Source of the DNA: Sphingomonas sp. | Lineage (GTDB): Bacteria; Pseudomonadota; Alphaproteobacteria; Sphingomonadales; Sphingomonadaceae | Reading direction: 5' to 3' | Assembly (NCBI RefSeq): GCF_013816785.1 | Contig: NZ_JACDDV010000008.1 | Coordinates: 1-51,401, forward strand | DNA length: 51,401 nucleotides | Shown here: in pieces, positions 18,113 to 25,873 of the stretch | How the letters are laid out: each line of letters opens with the position of its first letter | How positions within the stretch are numbered: the first letter of the stretch is position 1 | The notes under the pieces: generated by a model | What the model saw: the letters and a program-made list of their open reading frames with translations, nothing else | Databases searched by the model: none | Told to the model about the DNA's origin: nothing | Translations under genes and position numbers: made by a program

Positions 18113-18364
18113 ATGAGCGGTTTTGAAGATATAAAAGAACATATGAAAGTGATCGGCGCCGATGGCGTGCATCTCGGCACCGTCGACCGGGTGGTGGGCG
18201 ACCGCATCAAACTGACCAAGGCCGACAGCGGCGAGGGCAGCCATGAAGGCCATCATCATTTCATTGCGCGCGGCCTTGTTGCCGATGTCGAGGGCGACCA
18301 GGTACGGCTCTCGGCCAACGCCGACGTTGCCGTGACGTTGGAGGAAGAAGAGAGCGACCGCTAG
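18113..18364 (+). CDS. DUF2171 domain protein
   Basis: This is an 83-residue soluble protein. A near-perfect AAGGAGG ribosome site precedes ATG 18113. The sequence starts with FEDIKEHMKVIGADGVHLGTV, has the GDRIKLTKADSG strand and a His-rich stretch (GSHEGHHHFI), and ends acidic. This is the small beta-barrel-like DUF2171 pattern, which resembles PRC-barrel proteins. No biochemical role is established. The strong ribosome site suggests high expression. It is followed by polyphosphate kinase 2. Confidence 0.88.
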   Translation: MSGFEDIKEHMKVIGADGVHLGTVDRVVGDRIKLTKADSGEGSHEGHHHFIARGLVADVEGDQVRLSANADVAVTLEEEESDR

Positions 18365-18504
18365 GCCTCCTGCCGGCAGTACGAGGTGGACTGGCGCATT
18401 CGGCGCCGGTGGTCGTCCGCCAAAGCGGAACGTCGATCGGCGACCGGTTGATCGATGACGGGCTGGCTCATCGCTACCTTTTGATCGAAACGGAGATGGT
18501 GCGG

Positions 18505-19293
18505 ATGAAGGCCCTGAAGCGCAAACGCTATGAGAAGCTGATCGCTCCGATTCAGGAAGAGCTGGTGAGCATGGCCCGTTGGGTCGCGGCGACCGGGCAG
18601 CGGCTGTGCGTGCTGTTCGAGGGACGCGATACCGCCGGCAAGGGCGGGGCGATCCGCGCCGTCGCCGAGAAGCTCAACCCGCGCCAATGCCGCACCGTCG
18701 CGCTGTCGAAACCGAGCGAGGCGGAGAAGGGGCAATGGTATTTTCAGCGCTACGTCCCGCACCTGCCCGGCAAGGGCGAGATCGTGCTGTTCGACCGCAG
18801 CTGGTACAACCGCGCCGGGGTCGAGCAGGTGATGGGCTTCGCCACCCCGGACGAAGTTGCCGCGTTCCTGAAGGCGGCACCGTTGTTCGAGCAGCAGCTG
18901 GTCGACGACGGCATTTTGCTGTTCAAATATTGGCTATCCTGCGACCAGGAGAAGCAGGAGGAGCGCTTCGCCGAGCGGGTCGAAGATCCGCTTAAGCGCT
19001 GGAAACTGTCGCCGATCGACCAGGCGGCGCGCGACAGATATGTTGACTACACCGCGTCGCGAGAGGCGATGCTGAAGGCGACGCACAAGAAACATGCGCC
19101 GTGGACGCTGGTCGATTTCAACGACCAGAAGCACGGCCGCCTGACGCTGGTCCGCGACCTGCTCGACCGGCTGCCGGAGACCGCGTGCGAAGACAAGCCG
19201 ATCGACTGGCCGCCGCTGGGCCATGAGCCGGTCGCCGAGGAGTTCGGCGTGGTCAAACCGATCGCCGACTTCCCGATCCGCAAAGGCGACTAG
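18505..19293 (+). CDS. ppk2: Polyphosphate kinase 2 family protein
   Basis: This cytosolic enzyme transfers phosphate between polyphosphate and nucleotides. The 262-residue form from ATG 18505 has CGGAG nine bases upstream; GTG 18409 or ATG 18496 would lengthen it. Motifs are the Walker A FEGRDTAGKGG, the QWYFQRYVPHLP segment, the Walker B LFDRSWYNRAGVE and the lid-helix segment DPLKRWKLSP. The single-domain size fits class I PPK2, which usually makes nucleoside triphosphates from diphosphates. The class and nucleotide preference are inference. The MOSC gene follows after four bases. Confidence 0.93.
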   Translation: MKALKRKRYEKLIAPIQEELVSMARWVAATGQRLCVLFEGRDTAGKGGAIRAVAEKLNPRQCRTVALSKPSEAEKGQWYFQRYVPHLPGKGEIVLFDRSWYNRAGVEQVMGFATPDEVAAFLKAAPLFEQQLVDDGILLFKYWLSCDQEKQEERFAERVEDPLKRWKLSPIDQAARDRYVDYTASREAMLKATHKKHAPWTLVDFNDQKHGRLTLVRDLLDRLPETACEDKPIDWPPLGHEPVAEEFGVVKPIADFPIRKGD

Positions 19294-19297
19294 CCAC

Positions 19298-19945
19298 ATG
19301 GAAGCGACGGTTGAGGCGTTGCTGACTGGGCGCGCCGTGCGGTTTACGGAGCGGGGCGAGAGGAGCGCGATCGCCAAGGCGCCGGTCGAGGGGCCGCGCC
19401 GCGTCGGCTGGCTCGGCGTCGAGGGCGACGAGCAGGCCGACCTCACGGTCCACGGCGGGCGCGACAAGGCGATCCATCATTATCCGCGCGACCATTATCC
19501 CGGCTGGCAAGCGAGCATCGGCCCGCATCCCAAATTCGACGCGCCGGGCGCGTTCGGCGAGAATATCTCGACCACCGGCTGGACCGAGACCGAGGTCTGC
19601 ATCGGCGACCGGCTGCGGTTGGGGAGCGCATTGGTCGAAGTGTCGGAGGGTCGTCAGCCGTGCTGGAAACAGGCGCATCATCTAGGCCGGCCGGGTATCG
19701 TCGCGGCGATGGTCAAGAGCGGGCGCAGCGGCTGGTATTATCGCGTGATCGAAGAGGGTGCGGTCGCTGCGGGCGATAACATCGCACTGGTCGAGCGGGT
19801 GCATTCGGAGTGGCCGGTAGCGCGGGTGTTCGGGCTGATCATCGGCGGCAAACACAAGGGGCAAGCGGCGGCGCTGCGCGATTTGGCGCGGGTCGAGCAA
19901 TTGGCCGAGGGATGGCGAGCGCGGGCGGCGAAGCTGGCGCGGTAG
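19298..19945 (+). CDS. MOSC domain protein, YiiM type
   Basis: The protein has 215 residues. The MOSC (molybdenum cofactor sulfurase C-terminal) fold is marked by GDEQADLTVHGGRDKAIHHYP, the GAFGENIS loop and a conserved cysteine in EGRQPCWKQ, followed by a 3-alpha-like tail that starts near GWYYRV. YiiM-type MOSC proteins bind a molybdenum cofactor and reduce N-hydroxylated compounds; that role is inferred from the family. The start ATG at 19298 is four bases after the ppk2 stop, which implies co-transcription. Confidence 0.9.
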   Translation: MEATVEALLTGRAVRFTERGERSAIAKAPVEGPRRVGWLGVEGDEQADLTVHGGRDKAIHHYPRDHYPGWQASIGPHPKFDAPGAFGENISTTGWTETEVCIGDRLRLGSALVEVSEGRQPCWKQAHHLGRPGIVAAMVKSGRSGWYYRVIEEGAVAAGDNIALVERVHSEWPVARVFGLIIGGKHKGQAAALRDLARVEQLAEGWRARAAKLAR

Positions 19946-19952
19946 ACGCGGT

Positions 19953-20150
19953 CTACACCAGCTCGCGGCAGGGGTAATGGTCGCGGATGTGGGCGTTAAA
20001 ATGACGGCCCTTGGAAGAGGCCGCGCCGAATTCGGCCGCGGCCTGCTCGGGGACGTTCGAGTAGATGTACCGCCTTCCGGTCACGAACAGGATTTCGAGT
20101 TCGGCGCGGTCGGGGTGATAGGCGAACCAGCGGATGACGGTCGACGGCAT
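19953..20150 (-). CDS. KTSC domain protein
   Basis: This is a 65-residue protein that consists of one KTSC domain: a start of the PSTVIRWFAYHPD type, YIYSNVP in the middle, and a C-terminal SSKGRHFNAHIRDHYPC. The family is named for a short KTSC motif and is sometimes fused to lysyl-tRNA synthetases or nucleases; its function is unknown. It converges on the MOSC gene with only seven bases between stops. Confidence 0.85.
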   Translation of the reverse strand: MPSTVIRWFAYHPDRAELEILFVTGRRYIYSNVPEQAAAEFGAASSKGRHFNAHIRDHYPCRELV

Positions 20151-20214
20151 GAGGTGGAAACGCGCGAGGGCGGGATTGGATTCTTGGAACTTCGGCTGTG
20201 GGTTGGGTCGCTAC

Positions 20215-20354
20215 CGTCACGGGAGTGAATCCCGTGACGTCGATCGGGTTCGGCCTCCAATGCTCGCCATGCCCCCGGCATGACTGCGCGCTTCGCCCGA
20301 CCCGTCGGCCGGCCCGCGCGCTCTCTGCGCTGGTTCCCGATTGCCTTGCAATCG
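20215..20354. repeat. Intergenic hairpin repeat, copy A
   Basis: The left end is a perfect hairpin with 10-bp arms (CGTCACGGGA, 20215-20224; TCCCGTGACG, 20230-20239), which runs into GTCGATCGGG. The right end is a second hairpin, CGATTGC-CTT-GCAATCG (20338-20354), followed by CTC. The same two-hairpin layout is found inverted at 22061-22158. The rest of the 20151-20421 spacer shows no gene. Confidence 0.75.
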
Positions 20355-20421
20355 CTCACCTGCGCTGGGGCGCTTGGGCGCGAATGGTCCCAATGTTCGC
20401 GGTAACGACGTGCTTCGGCGG

Positions 20422-21096
20422 CTAGTCGCTAGCCACGTCGGCGAGGTCGTCGAGCTGGGCGGGGAAGGCGGTGACGGCTTCCGCCTGCGGATCGGCGTTG
20501 CCCCGCTGCTCCCATGGCAACGCGAAGCGCTTCGGATCGAGCCGGGCGAGCAGCCAGGTCAACAGCTTGTCGCTCGGCACGCGCTTCTCCGCGACCAGCA
20601 CGCCTTCGTTAAAGACCTGCTCGACCCGGCCATTGATGGCGCGGTCGAACACGATCGCCGACAGCCGGCCGACCGACAGCTGGAGCGCCGTGTCCCATGC
20701 CCGGGCGAACGCCGGCGAGCGCGTGCGCAACCGATAGGCCGAGCGCGCCGACAGCCGCGCGGCGTCGCTGGCAAGGTGGACCGATCCGGTTTCGGCCAGG
20801 GTGGAGAGAAATAGACGCTGGCGATAGGCGCTCCACCCGGCGAGGCGGTTTCGGCTTTCGGGGAGCTCGACCCCGTCGATGGGCATGGCGGCCATCGGTT
20901 GGGTGCCGTCCTCGGGCGAGGCGTCGGGGGCGAGCAGGTCGGTCGGCCAGGCGATCTCCTGCTCGATCACGGGCACCAGCGACAGGCCAGGCCCGCCGCG
21001 CTCGTCGGCGGCGGCGTGGACCTTGTCGACCTTCCGTTGAGCCGCGACCCAAGCTTCATACTCCTCCATCGTCCATTCCCGCCCCGCCCGCGCCAT
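20422..21096 (-). CDS. HTH-containing hypothetical protein, possibly terminase small-subunit-like
   Basis: The protein has 224 residues. The N-terminus (REWTMEEYEAWVAAQRKVDK) is charged. The middle (about 85-135) reads as a resolvase/terminase-like helix-turn-helix: YRQRLFLSTLAETGSV, then DAARLSARSAYRLR, then FARAWDTAL. The C-terminal part has DRAINGRVEQVFNEGV and KRVPSDKLLTWLLARLDP, wording found in small terminase-like proteins. DNA binding is likely; the regulatory or packaging role is open. A palindromic motif shared with the endolysin promoter region lies 36 bases upstream of the start. No other phage gene is adjacent. Confidence 0.7.
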   Translation of the reverse strand: MARAGREWTMEEYEAWVAAQRKVDKVHAAADERGGPGLSLVPVIEQEIAWPTDLLAPDASPEDGTQPMAAMPIDGVELPESRNRLAGWSAYRQRLFLSTLAETGSVHLASDAARLSARSAYRLRTRSPAFARAWDTALQLSVGRLSAIVFDRAINGRVEQVFNEGVLVAEKRVPSDKLLTWLLARLDPKRFALPWEQRGNADPQAEAVTAFPAQLDDLADVASD

Positions 21097-21131
21097 GATC
21101 CGTCTCCATTTTGCTTTGCAACAGGTCTATG

Positions 21132-21149
21132 AACCATATAGGTTGTGTA
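21132..21149. promoter_or_regulatory. Palindromic motif upstream of the HTH gene
   Basis: AACC-ATATA-GGTT followed by GTGTA. Fifteen of 18 bases match 41975-41992 upstream of the endolysin gene. It lies 36 bases upstream of the HTH gene start on the other strand. It may be an operator or a promoter element; this is inference from the match. Confidence 0.4.
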
Positions 21150-21364
21150 GTAAAGATTAAAAAGCGCCGGTTACAGTCAAAATGCGCGAGGAAGGTCGTG
21201 CGGCGGCTCGGAGGAAATTCGGTTCGCGCGGAGGCGCGGAGGGGGCTGGGGAAGGTCCTGCGGACGGCCATATCAGCAAGCGGGCAATGAATTAGCGATC
21301 GTAGTCAAGTTTGGGGAACCTTCATCCGCTTGCATATGTTGGGTGCCCGACATAGGGGCGGGCC

Positions 21365-21517
21365 GTGGATAAGCACGATAAGCAAGTTGAAGAGATTGAA
21401 GCGGCGCAGAAGGCGCTTCGGCAATGCATCGATGCTACCAAGGACCTGGCCGAGAAGGCCGAGAAGCTGGTTAAAAAGCATAAGCGGACGCTGAAATCCG
21501 ATCAGCCCGACGACTGA
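21365..21517 (+). CDS. Small charged helical protein (50 residues)
   Basis: A GTG start at 21365, preceded by AGGGGCGG, opens a 50-codon frame ending at TGA 21515-21517. The product is rich in Lys, Glu and Asp with regular hydrophobic spacing (VEEIEAAQKALRQC, LAEKAEKLVKKHKR), so it is predicted to be one long amphipathic helix or coiled coil. The low GC3 of several codons and the lysine richness differ from random high-GC frames, which supports coding. The function is unknown. It lies alone between an orphan HTH gene and repeat copy B. Confidence 0.6.
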   Translation: MDKHDKQVEEIEAAQKALRQCIDATKDLAEKAEKLVKKHKRTLKSDQPDD

Positions 21518-21579
21518 CCCTCACCCGCCTTTGCCTTTAGTTGGGTCAGCGCCGGCGGCCACGCGCGGCCGGGAGTGGC

Positions 21580-21645
21580 CGTCACGGCCGGTTCGCTCTC
21601 GCAATGCTGCGCATTGCTGACGCTCCCTCCGTGACGTCGATCGAC
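21580..21645. repeat. Intergenic hairpin repeat, copy B
   Basis: Outer arms CGTCACGG (21580-21587) and CCGTGACG (21629-21636) enclose an inner perfect hairpin GCAATGC-TGC-GCATTGC (21601-21617), and GTCGATCG follows. It shares CCGTGACGTCGATCG with copy A but nests the second hairpin inside the first. The surrounding 21518-21769 spacer holds no other gene that I can support. Confidence 0.6.
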
Positions 21646-21778
21646 ACCGCTTTGCGGGTCGTCGGCCGACTTCGTTGTCTTTTCGCGCTGCTTCGGCGAC
21701 GCTTCGGGTCGGCGGAGCTACGCTCAGCAACTCAGTCGCTAACCCGATGATAACCGCTTTGCCTTAGGTATGGTCGCC

Positions 21779-22036
21779 ATGGCCAGTCCGTTCCAGACCA
21801 GAAAAAAAGCCGTCGACCTGGCCGCGCCCGTGTCACGCGGGTCGCGGATTCGCCGCGATCCGCCGCCTCCCGTGAAAGAGATCGCCCCCGGTGAGATCGA
21901 GGAACGCGACGCGCAGACCATTGTCATCGGCATCGTCACCTTCGCGCTTGCCTTCGTCATCATCCTGTTCGGTTTCGGCCAGGCCGCCGGCTGGTCGCCC
22001 AGCCAATATACGATCGAAATTCGACGGAGCAGCTGA
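21779..22036 (+). CDS. Small membrane protein
   Basis: The protein has 85 residues from ATG 21779 (88 from ATG 21770). The N-terminal half is basic and proline-rich (RGSRIRRDPPPPVKEI). An acidic EERDAQ precedes one strong transmembrane helix (about 48-70, IVIGIVTFALAFVIILFGFG), with a short C-terminal tail. I recognise no domain. The positive-inside rule suggests a cytoplasmic N-terminus. It lies between repeat copies B and C. Confidence 0.65.
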   Translation: MASPFQTRKKAVDLAAPVSRGSRIRRDPPPPVKEIAPGEIEERDAQTIVIGIVTFALAFVIILFGFGQAAGWSPSQYTIEIRRSS

Positions 22037-22060
22037 GCCAAGCCGCCGAGCCTAAGGGAG

Positions 22061-22158
22061 CGATTGCGAAGCAATCGGGAGCCTGGGCAAAGAGACGGCG
22101 CAGGCACGGCCGACCGGCGCGCAGCGACCGGATCGACGTCACGGATTACTCCGTGACG
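22061..22158. repeat. Intergenic hairpin repeat, copy C (inverted relative to A)
   Basis: Hairpin CGATTGC-GAA-GCAATCG (22061-22077) is followed about 60 bases later by CGTCACGGA-TTAC-TCCGTGACG (22137-22158). Read on the minus strand, it repeats the order of copy A: long hairpin, GTCGATC, spacer, CCCGATTGC hairpin, CTC. Confidence 0.75.
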
Positions 22159-22212
22159 GCACCTTCTTTGGCCTCGGTTGCTTCGGGCGGCTCGCAATGA
22201 CAGTCTGACCCA

Positions 22213-22833
22213 ATGGGCAAGCTCTTGCCATTTCGCCGCCGGAGACGCTGGACGCGGCCGAAGGATTTTGGCGCGCCCGGTCCGAAACTGCGTTTCTGGC
22301 CGGAGGATGATCGGGTCACGCTGCGCGGGGTGGCGCGGGAGACGGTCGAATGGCTTGGCAAGCTGCGTCCGTTCATCCTTGGCGCGATCCTGCTCAGCGC
22401 CTGGCCGACACTGGACCCGGCATTGGTCGAGCCGCCGGGCTTCCTGTCGGCGGACCCGGAGCGGGTCAACGACCATTTCACGCGCTGCGGCCCGGGGCGC
22501 GGCCATGCCTGCGTGATTGACGGCGACACGATCAAGATCGGCCAGCGCAAAGTGAGGATCATCGGCATCGACACGCCCGAGACGCACCCGGCGCGCTGCG
22601 CCGAGGAAGCCCGGCTGGGCGAGGCGGCGACCGCCGAGCTGCAGCGGCTGCTCAACCAGGGGGCGTTCGACATGACTGGCCGCGTCTTTAACGACCACGA
22701 CCGCTACGGCCGCGACTTGCGCGCGATCACAAGGAGACGGGCGGACGGCAGCATTCAGTCAATCGCCGACGACATGCGCGCGAGCGGGCTGGCGCGGCGG
22801 TATCTGGGCGGGTTCAAGGTGGGGTGGTGCTGA
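22213..22833 (+). CDS. Thermonuclease (SNase-like) family protein, membrane-anchored
   Basis: The protein has 206 residues. A basic N-terminus (RRRRRW) and a weak hydrophobic segment (about 54-66) precede a staphylococcal-nuclease-like domain (about 95-205). The domain has VIDGDTIKIG, VRIIGIDTPETHPARC and FNDHDRYGRDL, which carry the calcium-site aspartates and active-site arginine/glutamate region of the fold. It probably degrades DNA or RNA at or outside the membrane. The C-terminal SGLARRYLGGF is typical of bacterial SNase homologues. It is the last native-composition gene before the AT-rich ATPase gene. Confidence 0.85.
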   Translation: MGKLLPFRRRRRWTRPKDFGAPGPKLRFWPEDDRVTLRGVARETVEWLGKLRPFILGAILLSAWPTLDPALVEPPGFLSADPERVNDHFTRCGPGRGHACVIDGDTIKIGQRKVRIIGIDTPETHPARCAEEARLGEAATAELQRLLNQGAFDMTGRVFNDHDRYGRDLRAITRRRADGSIQSIADDMRASGLARRYLGGFKVGWC

Positions 22834-22876
22834 TTGGTGATACTTGCTCGAAATTCCATGGGGATCTGCAAACGGG

Positions 22877-24634
22877 TCAGGCGACGGGGGATGCAGATTG
22901 AGACAAGCTTTTAACAACTGCTATGAGATAAGGGTCAAACTCATCGGCGCGCATCTCTTTACAAACAGCCATAGCGCCAAACGAAACACCATAATCGTTC
23001 TTCGATTGTTCGGAGAGTTTCGCCAGAAGACGCTTTCCTGAAACGACGTTACGAGCTCCACGAGCATTTACCATTCCCCGGAATATTTTTCCCGCCTTTT
23101 TATGAACAGTTGAATGAGCATCACTCTTGCAGATCTGATGTAGGCGATCAGCTATCGTACCAACACTCTCTTCCGTAAGTCTCTCACAGGCTTCGGTAAT
23201 GAGTTGCTCCACTTCGTCTGCCGTGACCTCGATTTTGCCGCGACGAGAAATGAGCCGAGCCACCGCGTCAGAATGAACGAAGTAGTTTTCTACCTCTTTC
23301 CTGTCCCAGATCGAAAGAGTGAGTCCAAATTTTACAGCATCGTCATGGAGTTTCTTCATCTCAGTGTCGGATCGAAAATCCCTGTCGACCACAAGGTGCA
23401 CGGGCATCGTGCTCTCGCTGGCCACAGAGATTACCTTCGCTGCGCCTATAGCCTGGTGCCAATTATTGACTCCATTTAGCTGAAAAGACGGAACAGCTAT
23501 AAAGCGATCATAACAACTAACGCTAATCTTGATCGCCACTTCAGAGAGAAATTTCTGGTCATCACCTTCAAAAACGGCAGCCTTGCGGGCAGATGCCAAT
23601 TTACTGAGCTGAATATTATGGCGACTACCGAGGCTGTCGATTACGCTCTGCAATTTTGAATGGGTAAGAGGGCGCCAAGAACGCTTCTCCCTTTTTCTCA
23701 CCACACATATTGTTTCAGCAGGCGTATCCGAAATGATTTCCGACGAATGCGTGGCAACAATCGTCTGCCGGTACTTCCTTAGGCCGAGAACCTTTATGAG
23801 TTTCCTTTGCATGTCAGCATGGAGAAAAATGTCGGGTTCATCAAGCACGATGACGCCATTGCTTGGAGCGCGGCAGAGGAACCAGAGTATCTGCATCCAC
23901 GCCTGCAATCCGCCGCCAACAAAGGCTATTTCGTTGGAGTTCGGACCGTCTCTAACGATTAAAGACAACTCCTCACCCACGCTTCCACTGACCCCATCGA
24001 ATGCAACAATCGATACGCCGGGCCACGTTTCGTCTAATAATTTTTTCCACTGCACATATTCCGGGACGCGTTCGCCAAGTTGATTACGAAAATGCCGAGC
24101 GGAGAGCCGACCGAACATAAATTCGTGAACCCTGGCCTTTGAAATCTTCTTTTCATGTCCATGGAACGTTTCAATTGGCGGCATCACGTAAATTGACGGG
24201 ACTTGGAGATGACTTACAGCGGCGTGGTTCGTCACCAGCCCGCCATCCGAATGATACATTTGAGCAAAACTCTCGGATCGAGACTCTCGAAGCCAAACAC
24301 GTGCCTGGACACCGTTATCATACGTAAGGGTGAGCCGTGCGGGATCTGCACGATCGTGGTTGTATTGCAGATTAGTAAAGTCAAAGTCGATGGTGTCAAA
24401 TAGTAAGCGGTAGCCGACCCCGATTACTTGTGCATCGAGCCAGTCAGGCGTTGCATCGTAGCGGGCCATTCCGGCACGTCGTACGGCAATCGCCAGGATT
24501 CGCAGAGCGTCAATCAGGGTGCTCTTGCCTGCATTGTTCTGGCCAACCAGCACGGTAGTAGGAAGAAGCGATACCGTGTGATCGCGAAAGCCGCGAAAAT
24601 TTTCTAGGCGAACACTTTCGACCCGCGCGTCCAT
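22877..24634 (-). CDS. OLD-like ATPase with C-terminal TOPRIM domain (candidate defence gene)
   Basis: This 585-residue protein couples an SMC/ABC-type ATPase to a TOPRIM nuclease-like domain, the architecture of OLD-family (overcoming lysogenisation defect) proteins. The Walker A is GQNNAGKST (31-39), the signature region VGGGLQAW (239-246), the Walker B VIVLDEPD (261-268) and the H-loop THSSEI (295-300). The TOPRIM part has Glu356 in VFEGDDQ, the Asp pair 417/419 in VVDRDF, and WDRKEVENYF (443-452). The GC content in sampled lines is 42-52%, against 58-65% in neighbours, which points to horizontal acquisition. It stands alone between the SNase gene and nrdB, with no helicase or integrase beside it. 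Phage defence is inferred from the family. Confidence 0.85.
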   Translation of the reverse strand: MDARVESVRLENFRGFRDHTVSLLPTTVLVGQNNAGKSTLIDALRILAIAVRRAGMARYDATPDWLDAQVIGVGYRLLFDTIDFDFTNLQYNHDRADPARLTLTYDNGVQARVWLRESRSESFAQMYHSDGGLVTNHAAVSHLQVPSIYVMPPIETFHGHEKKISKARVHEFMFGRLSARHFRNQLGERVPEYVQWKKLLDETWPGVSIVAFDGVSGSVGEELSLIVRDGPNSNEIAFVGGGLQAWMQILWFLCRAPSNGVIVLDEPDIFLHADMQRKLIKVLGLRKYRQTIVATHSSEIISDTPAETICVVRKREKRSWRPLTHSKLQSVIDSLGSRHNIQLSKLASARKAAVFEGDDQKFLSEVAIKISVSCYDRFIAVPSFQLNGVNNWHQAIGAAKVISVASESTMPVHLVVDRDFRSDTEMKKLHDDAVKFGLTLSIWDRKEVENYFVHSDAVARLISRRGKIEVTADEVEQLITEACERLTEESVGTIADRLHQICKSDAHSTVHKKAGKIFRGMVNARGARNVVSGKRLLAKLSEQSKNDYGVSFGAMAVCKEMRADEFDPYLIAVVKSLSQSASPVA

Positions 24635-24682
24635 ACTACGTGATGGCAGTCCCGAATTGGCTCGCGAAGTGACGCCGAGTGG

Positions 24683-25738
24683 TCACTCCGCCGCAACCCC
24701 AGCCCGCGAAAACATATCCTCGCCGCCCTCTTCTTCCGCGACGACATCATTGCTCGCCTTGGCCTTCTGGCGCCGGTCGAAATTGTCCCACACTTCGTTC
24801 CAATTCCCGCGCGTCGCGGCCTTGGAATATTCGGTGGAGCGCTGCTCGAAGAAGTTGGCGTGTTCGACGCCGTTCAAGAGCGGCGCGAGCCACGGCAGCG
24901 GGTGTTCGTCGATCATGTAGATCGGCTTGAACCCCAGCTGCCCCAGCCGCCAGTCGGCGATGTAGCGGATGTATTTCTTGATCGCCTTGGGGGTCATGCC
25001 CTCGACCGGGCCCTGTTCGAAGGCGAGGTCGATGAACGCATCCTCCAGTCGCACGGTCTTCTGACAGACGTCCATGATGTCGTCGCGGACCGCCTTGGTC
25101 AGGCAATCGCGTTCCTTGACGAAGGCGTGGAACAGGCGGGTGATGCCCTCGCAATGGAGGCTCTCGTCGCGGACCGACCAGCTGACGATCTGCCCCATGC
25201 CCTTCATCTTGTTGAAGCGCGGGAAGTTCATCAGCATGGCGAAGCTGGCGAACAGCTGCAGCCCCTCGGTGAAGCCGCCGAACATGGCGAGCGTGCGGGC
25301 GATATCCTCGTCGGTGTCGACGCTGAAGGTCGCCATATAGTCGTGCTTGTCCTTCATCTCCTTATACTGGAGGAACATGCCATATTCGCTTTCGGGCATG
25401 CCGATGGTGTCGAGCAGGTGCGAGTAAGCGGCGATGTGCACCGTCTCCATGTTGGAGAAGGCGGCGAGCATCATCTTGATCTCGGTCGGTTTGAACACGC
25501 TGCTGTATTTCTCGTGGTAGCAGTCCTGCACCTCGACATCGGCCTGGGTGAAGAAGCGGAAGATCTGCGTCAGCAGGTTGCGTTCGTGGTCCGACAGCTT
25601 CTGCGCCCAGTCGCGGCAATCCTCGCCGAGCGGCACTTCCTCGGGCATCCAGTGGATCTGCTGCTGCCGTTTCCAGAAGTCGAACGCCCACGGGTATTCG
25701 AACGGCTTATACTGCTTGCGGGCTTCGAGAAGGGGCAT
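24683..25738 (-). CDS. nrdB: Ribonucleoside-diphosphate reductase subunit beta, class Ia
   Basis: This is the radical-generating subunit of ribonucleotide reductase. The 351-residue protein has the di-iron ligands Asp67, Glu98, His101, the later Glu in FTEGLQLF, and Glu/His in DESLHCEG. The radical tyrosine is present as Tyr105 in ETVHIAAYSH, so this is the tyrosyl-radical type. There is no N-terminal ATP-cone. It is the last gene of the minus-strand run that begins with nrdA and starts three bases after a 43-residue membrane-protein gene. Confidence 0.97.
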   Translation of the reverse strand: MPLLEARKQYKPFEYPWAFDFWKRQQQIHWMPEEVPLGEDCRDWAQKLSDHERNLLTQIFRFFTQADVEVQDCYHEKYSSVFKPTEIKMMLAAFSNMETVHIAAYSHLLDTIGMPESEYGMFLQYKEMKDKHDYMATFSVDTDEDIARTLAMFGGFTEGLQLFASFAMLMNFPRFNKMKGMGQIVSWSVRDESLHCEGITRLFHAFVKERDCLTKAVRDDIMDVCQKTVRLEDAFIDLAFEQGPVEGMTPKAIKKYIRYIADWRLGQLGFKPIYMIDEHPLPWLAPLLNGVEHANFFEQRSTEYSKAATRGNWNEVWDNFDRRQKAKASNDVVAEEEGGEDMFSRAGVAAE

Positions 25739-25741
25739 GGC

Positions 25742-25873
25742 TTACTCCGGATCGCTGTGATCTGTGGGGCGGGTTTCGATGACGGTAACGCGCGGGCCGC
25801 GGCGGCGGGTGACCAGATAGACGACCAGGCCGGTGGTGCCGGCGACGAGCAGGATGGTGGCAATCGGGCTCAT
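25742..25873 (-). CDS. 43-residue membrane protein in the nrd operon
   Basis: The ATG at 25871-25873 overlaps the stop of the upstream 90-residue gene by four bases (ATGA), and the TAA at 25742-25744 lies three bases before nrdB. The product begins MSPIATILLVAGTTGLVVYLV, one transmembrane helix, followed by a basic RRR stretch and a polar acidic tail. The tight coupling on both sides is the main evidence that it is real. The function is unknown. Confidence 0.65.
   Translation of the reverse strand: MSPIATILLVAGTTGLVVYLVTRRRGPRVTVIETRPTDHSDPE

Noticed and set aside
22877-24634. A complete PARIS or Gabija defence system
   Set aside because: Only one ATPase-TOPRIM gene is present; no second AriB-like or helicase gene lies beside it. 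The neighbours are an SNase-like gene and nrdB.
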